NCBI GenBank assembly: GCA_013054445.1
Contig: JAAMPI010000716.1
Coordinates: forward strand, 1 to 27,578
Origin: Cudoniella acicularis
Taxonomy: Eukaryota > Ascomycota > Leotiomycetes > Helotiales > Helotiaceae
Direction of reading: 5' to 3'
Length of the DNA: 27,578 nucleotides
In this document: positions 18,231 to 27,578 of the stretch, one piece after another
How positions within the stretch are numbered: position 1 is the stretch's first letter
Layout of the letters: the number at the start of each line of letters is the position of its first letter
Notes under the pieces: generated by a model
The model's input: the letters and a program-made list of their open reading frames with translations, nothing else
Told to the model about the DNA's origin: nothing
The model's database searches: none
Made by a program: the position numbers and the translations under genes

Positions 18231-19011
18231 ATGTCTTCACGCAGCTCTAAACGCTCACACGGCGGTCACAGTTCCAGGGGATCTCGTCGGTCAACAACGC
18301 AAGTGAGTCATGGTCTGATCTTTGTAATTACCATTTTTTACTTCCTATTCTGTATCACAAGCACAACTTTATCTATCTCTCAGTATTTCCTTTCCATTGA
18401 AGTCTTTTTGTTGTTTGCAATTACAACCCTATGATTATCTCGCTACATTATGCTAACCCCTATTAGCAGAGTATTGGTCAGCTCATTGAGTCGTTGAATA
18501 CTCACCGTGTCAACACTTTGACTGAACTTCGACGCATCGAACGCGTTGCAGCCGATTCATCAGAGGAGGATCAATTGGCCTTTCAAGGTCCTATGACTTC
18601 CGCCTGGACCTACTACGTCAATTCAAACAACTTCTTGAACGAGCTGCGTGGGTTGACCCGAAACTACCCATTTAGTAGCGATGCTTTAGATGGGGCCAAA
18701 TGGAGAGTCAACAATGATCCGGAGAGCAACCGTAGCTGGAATTATGCTTGGTTGATCCTTGTCAAGATCAGGGATGAGTAAGTCTCCAGCTTGATGGTTT
18801 TTTGGTAACTAGTAAAACTGACTTTTCTGGTAGGGCAATGATCGATGCCTACGCCTCGGTCGAAGCTGCAAAGCCCGAAATGTGGGGTGGCCGAATGCCA
18901 GACCAAGAGGAAGCCCAGCAACTCGCAGCATGCTTGGCTTGGGAGTGGAATGAAGCCGTTGATCAGATGCTTCGACACTGGGAGAGCCCTCCAACCACCA
19001 CCGGATATTGA
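18231..19011 (+). CDS. Hypothetical protein, small, Ser/Arg-rich N-terminus
   Basis: Three exons (18231-18302, 18470-18777, 18834-19011) encode 185 residues. Intron 1 has a GTGAGT donor and a TGCTAAC branch site, and intron 2 has a GTAAGT donor and a TAG acceptor. The first acceptor is a tandem TAGCAG, so exon 2 may begin three bases earlier and add one Gln. The first 24 residues are basic and rich in Ser, Arg, Gly and His. The rest is mostly acidic and helical-looking with many Trp (WTYYV, WNYAW, MWGG, LAWEWN), no signal peptide, no membrane segment and no motif I recognise. TATATAT lies about 265 bp upstream. Consistent phase across two introns supports a real gene. Function is unknown; I cannot name a family. 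Confidence 0.72.
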
Positions 19012-22000
19012 GTCGAGGTACATTTATCGACTTCATGCGCCATGATATACGGCTCCACTTTTCAACTTTTATGGGTTTTTTTTTTGTCTTAGATGGATTT
19101 GAGTGTTGGCCCCCTTTTCTTATTATTCTCAGGAGTAGGGTAGATTGGAGAACTCTTTGAAGTTTATCCTGTTGGAATGGCTGGATTTCTTTTCCTTACT
19201 TTCTCACTTTCCTTAACAAAGGACTTGCTCGATTGGATCAAGAGAGACAGGGGTGTGGTAGTCTGCTTTGGAAAGACACTTCAATACACGAAAGCCACCT
19301 CGATACAGCACTGGGCCATTTACTTGGTATTTTTGCTGCTGGAGAAACAATTGTCGAGCATTAGGTACGACCTCACAGGATACTACGGATTTGATAGGAA
19401 TTATTAGCTAACCAAATACTCTTACAGGACCCTCTCTCGCGACTCAGCTTCGGGGAAACTTTCAGCTATAACTGTCGCACTTTGAAAAGATACGGATGTC
19501 GTTCATTTTTTTGGCATATTAGACACAATAGAGTGTGGCGCGCAAGGCAACTGTTTTCGTTATTTCTTTGTTTCTTTATCTTGTTTTAAAACCTACATAC
19601 AATCTTTACTACGCATGCAATACAATCGATACGCGCTATACCTGTCTCCTTTTCAAATTTTATTTCCTTGTGAATTGGGAGAGATTGCTTCACACTTGAG
19701 CGTTGTGTCTCTCACCTGCATCACTACCAAAACCCCTCTCCACAGATGAGATCCAAATTTCAGGGCAGGCTATTTGTCACATTTCGCTTGCAACGTCTTG
19801 AAAAAGTGTTCCAGAAGATTGAGGTGCGTGTGGTACTCTATAACAAGGCCTCTCTCTCTCCCGGACGATTCGGAGTTCCAATTTTTCAGTTTTATTTTTC
19901 CTCCCTAATATTTCATCTGAACTTTTATAACGTCTATACCACTGCCAGTGTCGCTTTCAAATTCGGTTGTCATCAACCCTCTCCCGATTTTACCGTACCG
20001 ACCAATCACCTCTTCACGCAACACTTCTGCTTCATATCTCAGCGGGTCTTCATGGGTTCGAAGGGTTCGGGCACGACTAAACCCTTGAGTGAGATCCAAG
20101 GCCATCTTTTCTGAGCTGGGGGTTGTAAGCTTGACCTTCACGGACTGAATATTTCAAATGGATGTTGCACCGTAAGATAAGCTTTTTATAGCATTTTACA
20201 TTGCGGAAGAGGTGGCGCGAGGCGTTCGCACTCCAATTAAGATTCGTTCACAAGCCGGATATATCTTCAATGTATTTACTTCTTGTTGGCTCTTCCTCAC
20301 GAACATTGTTATTTAACAGAAAGCTGCAAATATCGAATTTGATAGTTGAAAGGATGCTCCAAACGCTTCTATAGGTCACGTCGAACATTCATTCGCGCGA
20401 TCGAGTGTACTGGGTCAAGTGTTTAGCGTCAGTGTCCGTTTTATAGATGAGCGCGATTCTACTACTGACGGATTTTGTTATGGATTCACTTTGTATAATT
20501 TAGATCTGGGTCTGTTTATCTTTTTACCCTGTGAGAGCTCTTGAATCCATTTTTTTTTCTCTCGAGTTTTGTTATTGTCACAAATTTATTACTCAGCTAA
20601 GGATTTATTGGAGATGTAAATTATACTTCAGATGAATAGCGGCCAGCTCAAACTTTTCAAGTGGGGGTTGCAAGTGTCAAGACTTATATTAGTGGTACTC
20701 ATTTCGGGTTTCAGGTCTCGCTACAATTTTCTTTCTAAATTTTCAGAGCAAATATTAAAGGGAAGTCAGGGTAAAGTTGTGAGCTCTCAGTACGTCTAAG
20801 TGAATATCCATTCCTTACAAATTCACCTCTAAAAACTGGATTTCATTTGTTAATGTGAGTAAGCTAGAACCTCCTCCTATCCTGGATTAACTAAATTAGC
20901 CTTTCAAGCGAGTAGATATAAAAGATAGAAACAAACTTGATATTTCTTTCCAAATAGCATATAGAAACCTCAACGTTGTCGCTGCCCCATTGTCCTTGTC
21001 GCCAACAGCGAGGTACCGGTATGCGGTCGCGGCTTTGTAAGGGAGGAATGTTTCTTATGTGTTAATTGTAGAGAGAGGAGTAGGATTGTGGCAATGTTGA
21101 AGTAGGAATAGAGTTAGCACATGAATGCCGGGGTCGTTAGTGACAGCAGTGTGATACTTTTGACAACAAGGGAATAATAGTTAACAGTGAATTAGTGAAT
21201 AAGTGATACCTCTCTCTGTTCTGTTAACAAGCAATATGAAAATACAAAAAGTTGAAAAGGTCTAAAAAGGTCTAATGGAAGTTGTTAATTTTGAAGTGTC
21301 GAGTTCCCTCCCCCTCCCAACGCGCTACCCTAGAGCTAAAATCTCGGACTTAAAAGGGACAAGGGTTCTCAATTTTCATGCCTGAAGAATTTAGTAAGAT
21401 ATGATTAAGTTCCTCGAGTCTCGTGTCCTTATGACCGCTTCTACTTGTGACAACGACCATTCCCAGGGGGTTAATATTCGGTAGAAAATAGGATCGATTT
21501 ATCTATCGCGCTTTGAGAGAGGGACAAGGTTGTAAGGTTGTTTACCTGAATGTAATGTTTTTAGTTTGGCAGTGAAGATGATGCAAATGACAGCAGAGAG
21601 GTTCGTGACAGCAACATTGAGTTTGAAACTCGGATAGTTAAATCTAAATCATCTGAGCAGCTTATCAGGGCTTTGAGGCAGATGTGTATTCAGCAACTGT
21701 GGAGGATATTGTCCTTCCAGCACAGTAACTCAATGCTGCCTTTTCCATAAAGCTTCAGGAATCCGACTTTCCCTGTATATTGGATATTAAGCCCGTCAAT
21801 GCCAGTTTAGAGAAGGTTAGAATTCATGATGCAATAATAGTTTTATAGATATTTACCTACTTTGATAGTCAGAACATGGGCTCGAGGAGGTTCGTAGCTG
21901 AGAGAGTTGGATTTTACTTAATACTCATTACTCAGGGGTTGGTTTAAGGACTTAAATTGAAATCGTAGAAATCATTTGTCACAATCAAAACAAGATTCAC

Positions 22001-22984
22001 TAAAATACCCCCAAAACCTACTCAATAAATTTAAATAAGACTTTAACGCTACTACTTCTCCACTCCTGAAAAATAAAATGGCTCATTATCATTGATCTAG
22101 CCTCCCTGGCCGGAATATAATAATTCATGCTCCTCCGCGTACCCCGCTCTACCGAACTTGGTAAATAACGAAATCTCAAAACAGCAAAATATAAAATCTT
22201 CCTCCCTCATTTAACACTTCATAGATCCCCACATAGAGATGTCAAGAACCAAAGTCCAAGGAGAAAACTGTTCCTTGTGAGCGCAGGCTTTCTAAAGCTG
22301 GCGTGCTTCGTGCCGCCCTTTTTTTTTTGCCGAGGAAACAAAGTTTTCTCAAACCGCAAGGTAATTGAGAAAAAAGGTAAACCAAAGAGAAATATTTGCA
22401 ACCGAACCTGAAGTTACTGTCAAGTTTTATATTACTGTTAAACTTTGCATTATTGTCACTTGCGTCGCTCTGACAGTACTGATAGCTGCCAAATAGTCTC
22501 TCACAACACTTCCAAAAATAGGCTCCATAAATCTGTAAGATGCTATAAAAAAAGCAAATGAATATAATCAAATAAGTATTGCCGTCCAGTTTCTCAGTTT
22601 AGAACTTATTTTAAGTTCGTGGTTATTTGTTGATTTTCAAGTCTTTTATACCCTTTCGCGACATAAACTGGACGAACGAACGCATAATGCCACGAAGCAC
22701 TAGGAAAAGAACATGACACTTAACATTTAACATTTGAAGAATACGTATTAGTAAATAACTCATTCAATCTACACTCACCTTTCCAGAAAAAAATTACATA
22801 AATGCTTGCCCGCTGAAAAAAAACATGACCCCCAAAATTTAAAAGGGGTTGAACAAAACACCCGACAATATACAAATTTTCTAAACCGAGAGCAACCCTA
22901 TATGCTAACATGGTATCTACATTAAATTACATTCGCTTGAAATCAATAAACAAATTATGGCATCCATCAAAAGCCAATCATTGC
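19012..22984. other. AT-rich gene-poor region
   Basis: I see no supportable gene in almost 4 kb. Open frames are short and the composition, by eye, turns clearly AT-rich from about 20.1 kb to 22.9 kb. A short frame at 19746 opens with ATG and runs into a GTGCGT donor-like site after 26 codons, without a convincing second exon. A repeated AAAAGGTCTA occurs near 21256-21272 and a poly-T run near 22319-22328. The region could be a degenerate, RIP-mutated repeat or simply spacer; no transposon protein is recognisable. Confidence 0.45.
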
Positions 22985-24404
22985 TCAAATCATCATCACA
23001 GCCCCTCCAAGCGCAACCATCAGCCCCGCAGCACCGAAGCCCGTCTCTCGAGCCTTAGCAGCCCCAATCCCTGAACTACTGCTCGTGCTCAAACCAGAGG
23101 CCTTCACCGAAGTAGTAGCTTTCGAAGAAGCCGTGCCAGTCGCAGTGCCACTCGCAGTGGACGGGACAGGGCAACTGACCGTGCAAGGAAGCGCGCTTGT
23201 GAAAGGCAGATTTTCCACGGCGGAAGCTGAAGGGAACTCTGGTGCCTGGTTTGCAACTTGCGGGTCTGGAGCCACGCTTGACTCGGCTGGGTTCAGCACG
23301 TTGTCGATCACATGGAGGACGCCGTTGGCGAGGAGGATGTCTGCTGTCAGGAGTTGAGCGGAGTTGATGTAGACGTTGTTTCCCGAGGTGCGGACGGTAA
23401 TCTTGGCGCCGTTTTGCGTGGTGAAGGTGGTGCCGTTTGAGAAGTTTGGAGAGAAGATTTCACCGCTTGGGATGAAGTGGTAGTCCATGATGCTTGATAG
23501 TTCCTGGACTGTCATGTTGGAAATGGCGGGTCCGAGTGCTTGGAAGGCCGAGTTTTCTGGTGCAAAGATCGTGACGTCTGAAGCGTCGGTGAAGTTTTGG
23601 ATTTTGTTGGCGGCGTAAAGAGCACCTTCAAAGGAGGTCAGGTTGAAGCTGTTAGCTGTATCTGTGAGGTTGGCCGGAGGGATTAACAGAGAGTCGATAA
23701 CTTGAATGACGCCACCATTGAACTTCAGATCCTTTTATTTTGTTAGATGTCATTATGGAAAGCCGATTTCTCGAAGGTAAACATACTGATTGGACTACAG
23801 AGCTTCTACTACCCTTCCCACTGACAAATACCACAGAATTGCCTGCTTGCTTGACATTCTCAACATACTGTCCTCCCGTGACATTGCTATAAGTGGCATT
23901 ATTCAACAAAGTGGGTATGAATACAGGTGCGCCAGGTATTAATTGGGCAGCCGTTCGTGAGCCTTGAAGAATGTGATATTCAAGGACGTTTGTAATAACA
24001 CCTTCGTTATTATTTTGGAAAGCAACATTGAGTTCCGTGTAAGGTATCTTGTTGAAGGCATTGTTATTTGGTGCTAGTATCTACGTAACGCTGCATTAGC
24101 TTGTAAATCTTGTAAAAGGAGGGGAAGCAAGACGTACCGTAACGCCATTGAGTGATGGTAACTCCAATAGAATTTGAGGATATTTCTGTAGTATAAGTCA
24201 GTCATTGTCTCAAGTCATTTTTTAGTCTGTCCCTCAATTGAAAAAAATAGAACGTACCTGTATTAAATTATAGAACGTCGTCAAGTTCGTCTGCCCCGCC
24301 AACAGCGTTCCCAGATCAGTCAACGCACCCGTTTGTGCACTCGTTCCAGCTACCAAGAAATTCAACGCAGCTGCCGCGATGGTCTTCCAGTTTTGATTCC
24401 GCAT
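22985..24404 (-). CDS. GPI-anchored cell-surface protein with two fasciclin (FAS1) domains
   Basis: Four exons (24404-24258, 24185-24138, 24080-23787, 23731-22985) encode 411 residues. The introns of 72, 57 and 55 bp are all in phase 0 with GTACGT or GTATGT donors. A signal peptide ends near residue 23 (TSA). FAS1 domain 1 (about 28-185) has the H1-type box TILAPNNNAF (65-74), the YH pair (100-101) and the H2-type box VIQVIDSLLIPP (171-182). FAS1 domain 2 (about 193-312) has DVTIFAPENSAF (215-226), YH (247-248) and NGVLHVIDNVLNP (299-311). A Ser/Thr/Ala-rich stalk and a hydrophobic C-terminus form a GPI signal, and N-glycosylation sequons are frequent. Fungal FAS1 proteins act in adhesion and wall organisation. 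Exon 2 has only 16 codons, but it joins in frame on both sides. Confidence 0.92.
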
Positions 24405-25188
24405 GGTTGAAATATTTCTATGCTCAAAAAAATACCGAATAATATGAAGAGAGAGGAAAGAAGATTAGAAGAGGGCTAAGAGAGAGACAATCAGGTCTCA
24501 ATTCTGAGGAAGATGAGCACCTTTGATCTCTTCCGTTGTTTCGCTGCAAAAAAAAGAAGTCTCTATTTGAGCTCAGCAGGAGAAGATACCAACAGGTCCA
24601 GTGGTTGACTGTGCTCGACCTCTCATTCTAACTAGGAGTTTGGCTCTAACCAGGTCGGGTCGCAAAAACAGGGGAGAGAGCGAGGGAGCGTCCAGGAACG
24701 GATGGCAGGGTGGGCGCTGGATTTCCAGGGGTATTGGTGCCTGCAGCTGTGGGAATTGGGCTTGGCAAGTGCCGCGACCCCTGAGCAGATCCCCCGAAGA
24801 GATCGCCCCCAGGCAATTTGGAACACGAACAATTCTCTTTGCGCCTTGCGTATTATTAATTTTTTCGATTGGATATTGATTGTCATCTCCTCCGTTCTTT
24901 AATTAGGATTGGCGACCTGCTTTTTGGCCGTGTGGTACAAAGAGCGCACGACTTCTAGCCACCCCCGCGCGCCTTGTACAAGTACGACGACGGCAAGTTG
25001 GGGGTCTTCAGGGCCCGAAAACTCGTGTCTAACGCATGGGACTCGCGCTTCTCCAGTCTGATTATGAAATTGCCTGTCTCTAGCTGCCTAACGGGAAAGT
25101 ATTTGCTCTTTGAAAAAAAGTTGTTGTTCGAGAAATAAGCATAACGAATTGAGCGTTGTACAGCACGCTCCACAAAAGCTATCAGCCC

Positions 25189-25283
25189 GTTTGACTGGGT
25201 TCAGTGGGTTACCCGATACTCAACAGTGAACTACACCGTTTTCAGGGTTCTTGATTTCACTGAACCTAAAAAGGAAGTCAAAC
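25189..25283. repeat. Imperfect inverted repeat, possible small MITE remnant
   Basis: GTTTGACT (25189-25196) and GGTTCAGTG (25198-25206) recur as reverse complements at 25276-25283 and 25258-25266, in the mirrored order. The spacing between the two blocks differs (1 base against 9), so the arms are diverged or have an insertion. No clear target duplication is seen. Confidence 0.4.
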
Positions 25284-27465
25284 AAATAAGAATATTGTCA
25301 ATTAGGTAAATAGGAAATGCACCAGAAAGATCAAGGCTGTTTCCCGATTCTGGTGTAGAGGTACAGTATACTATGTGCACCAAGGTAGAAATATTTATCA
25401 TCGGATGAGAAAGAGCTTCATGATTTCACATCTCCGAGACGATGATGATCCGATATCAGTTAGATATGGCCCAGATACCCTGTGTAGCTGAAAATGCATG
25501 TTTTCACGGCTTCCTGCATGCCATTTCGCAATGCTGCATACAACACCATGATCATGGCATGTTACCGTCACCTCGAGTACGACAACCAGGAGCCCATCAA
25601 AAGCACGCTTCAACGATACTGATCCGATCAAACGCAGCTTCACTTCAAACGCGCAGCGAATCTTGCATGTGTAGTAAGAATACGATATGCAGGTAAAAAA
25701 GATTGCCTATCTACGTGTCCCAACTTATTCCCAGTGCCAACATGCTGGGATATCTGCGAACAGGGCCTCGATGACGAATATATGCGTTTTCATATCTCGG
25801 AAAAAGCCCCTTTTGTACACGGTCAAACAAGTGGACCACGATACGAAAATCTAAAATGCCCTTCTAGCCACTCTCAAAGACCCTCTCACCAAAAATCAAG
25901 AATCCAAGATATCTTGCCTTGCTGAAAACCCTTGTCCGCGTAAAGTCTTACAATCCCAACAACCAGACCCGCAAGGTGCACGGAATTAACCCTGCAAGGT
26001 TCTCGAGCCTCACAGGAGGAGAACAGACGCAGCAAAGCGCCACCGATTCAGACTTTACGCTGACCGTAGATTTGCAGCAAGGTACGGCTGGACATGCCCA
26101 GCCTTCTAATTATGGACTTTGAACAACTCTGTGACAACATTCAACAATCCGACCTCGTATCTCCAAAAGCTTATCTCAAACGCAGGCACATTTCGAAACA
26201 CCGGCCACTGAAAAAGCTTTGATTACGATGCTGAGTTATCAAGAGCCAAATCGCTCGTTCCACTCTGGTGAATACCTAGCCGGAAAATACCGTACCGTAC
26301 AAGCAAGCGGCTCGCCCCCTACCGCCAGGGGAATTTCCCAGAAAAAGCAACAACAGAAATTCAGGAACGAAGAACTTGGCCGCCAGGGCTGTTTCTCCTA
26401 GAACACCTCGCTACCTGTCGCCACAGCGGCAAAAACAACCTCGTCATCAAAAATAAACAGTGCGATAAGGATACGACGTTCTCTTTAAGAGCTATTTGCG
26501 ACGGTTACTTGGCATTCACATCTTATACGAACTTCACTTAGATCCTCAACATTAAACACTTCCAAAATTCACCATCAATCAACACAAACATACCCCTGAG
26601 AAAGAGCCAGCTCACTGAATCACACACAAAACATGCACACGCACACAATGTCTCTCTCTCCCGAAAACGGAACCGAACATGTCTCATCACCACAACGACT
26701 TCCATTTTCAGTATCTTTTCAAGACAAGAGCCCCAATCATACCAATTAAAATTGGAAAGAGGAAAAATGTTCCACTTGACCCTTTTCCCCTATTCCCCTT
26801 TCAATCATCAATATCACAAATGTCTTATTATCTTGCCGTATTTCCGTCTCTCCATGATTGGGGAGGATTCGCGCGGATGTGAGGTTCCCCGTGCTGGTGC
26901 TTCTGCTTCTACTGTTTCTCTCCTATTTTGGTAAGCTCGGCTTTGAACCTATGTGCTGGCATAAAAGTTCAGGAAGGATATTGTTCATGAAGTCCCGCAT
27001 CACCTGACTCATGATTCATGAGGCTGTTGACACTCACTCCACCTCACATCACAATTCACCATTGAACTCAGGAATCTAGGAGCTTACTACAGCATGCATT
27101 CCCAAGTATATCGTCACACCTTGCTCCCCAAAGTTCCCAAATAACAACTTATACAAAAAAAAATACAATCACCATACCTCACTTGTTCTTCATCCTATTG
27201 GCAGTAATTGTAATATATTGAACACTACCCTTCCTATCCATCTACGTATCTATGTATAGCCCTAATTCTTCACATTCCACACGCACCAAGGAAATTCGTC
27301 TCCCATCATCCATCACCCCTCTTTCCCCTCTTTACCCCGCCTTCTAAATCCCCAAACACACCAACAAAAATCTCCTATTAGAAAGCAAAAAAACTTCGAT
27401 ATAAAAGTAGAAGTGAAAGTGAAAAAGGCGAGTACCACTACAGAGGTAAAGATAGACATTAAGAT

Positions 27466-27482
27466 ATCTATGTATATATATC
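27466..27482 (+). promoter_or_regulatory. Possible TATA region of a gene beyond the window
   Basis: TATGTATATATAT at about 27470-27482 is followed by about 95 bp of pyrimidine- and CAACCAACCAAC-rich sequence running to the window end, the usual look of a fungal core promoter and 5' leader on the plus strand. No start codon is in view, so the gene itself cannot be named. Confidence 0.35.
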
Positions 27483-27578
27483 TACACCCTCTTCATTCTT
27501 CCCCCCCTCCAAATTTCCCTTCCTCATCTCACTCATTACACAACCAACCAACAAAAATATTCAGAAAAACATACTACT

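Larger units (their letters stand above)
24405..27578. other. Gene-poor region upstream of the fasciclin gene to the window end
   Basis: No supportable gene is seen in 3.2 kb. The first 250 bp are the promoter of the fasciclin gene on the minus strand. ATG-initiated frames at 25442-25696 and 26679-26882 have no recognised features. An imperfect inverted repeat lies at 25189-25283. From about 26.5 kb the plus strand becomes rich in A and pyrimidines, typical of the upstream region of a gene that would start to the right of this window. Confidence 0.45.

Noticed and set aside
20052..20070. tRNA B-box-like GGTTCGAA
   Set aside because: The following bases do not complete the T-arm stem and no A box or cloverleaf can be built around it.
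25919..26122. 67-codon plus-strand frame and nearby short frames at 25442-25696 and 26679-26882
   Set aside because: No signal peptide, motif, splice partner or similarity; lengths are within chance expectation for spacer DNA.

Overview
The window is nuclear DNA of a filamentous ascomycete (Pezizomycotina). The evidence is short introns of about 50-165 bp with GTAAGT-like donors and CTAAC/CTGAC-like branch sites, GPI-anchored and secreted cell-surface proteins, fungal-type ferric reductase and Rds1-like proteins, and long gene-poor spacers. A placement in Leotiomycetes is possible but rests only on general protein flavour. There are no rRNA, tRNA or CRISPR signals that I can support.

Layout. 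1-585: promoter of malate synthase. 586-2315 (+): malate synthase, three exons, ending in the peroxisomal signal SKL. 2734-3517 (-): a secreted, GPI-anchored, LPMO-like copper protein of the BIM1/X325 family with a copper-binding N-terminal histidine after the signal peptide. 3518-6365: a 2.8 kb spacer with short tandem repeats and copper-box-like sites. 6366-6983 (-): a Ctr-family copper transporter. 6984-8531: divergent promoter. 8532-10583 (+): a FRE-type metalloreductase with an unusual His/Met-rich N-terminus. 10584-11734: spacer holding a 261 bp MITE with TAA flanks. 11735-12913 (+): nucleotide-sugar transporter. 13521-14612 (-): ferritin-like, Rds1-type secreted protein with an apparent one-base frameshift. 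14613-18230: gene-poor, with palindromes and hairpins. 18231-19011 (+): small unknown protein, three exons, with a NAGNAG acceptor. 19012-22984: gene-poor and AT-rich. 22985-24404 (-): GPI-anchored protein with two fasciclin domains, four exons. 24405-27578: no recognisable gene; the last 120 bp look like the promoter and leader of a gene beyond the window.

How the genes fit together. The strongest story is a three-gene copper-acquisition locus at 2.7-10.6 kb. The metalloreductase would make Cu(I) at the cell surface, the BIM1-like protein would bind or hand over copper in the wall, and the Ctr protein would import it. BIM1-Ctr cooperation is known from work on Cryptococcus. The adjacency of all three here, a TTTGCTCA copper-box match about 140 bp upstream of the BIM1-like start, and Met-rich tails on both the transporter and the reductase make a shared copper circuit a testable idea. 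The other genes look like ordinary metabolic, Golgi and cell-surface genes without a clear link to it.
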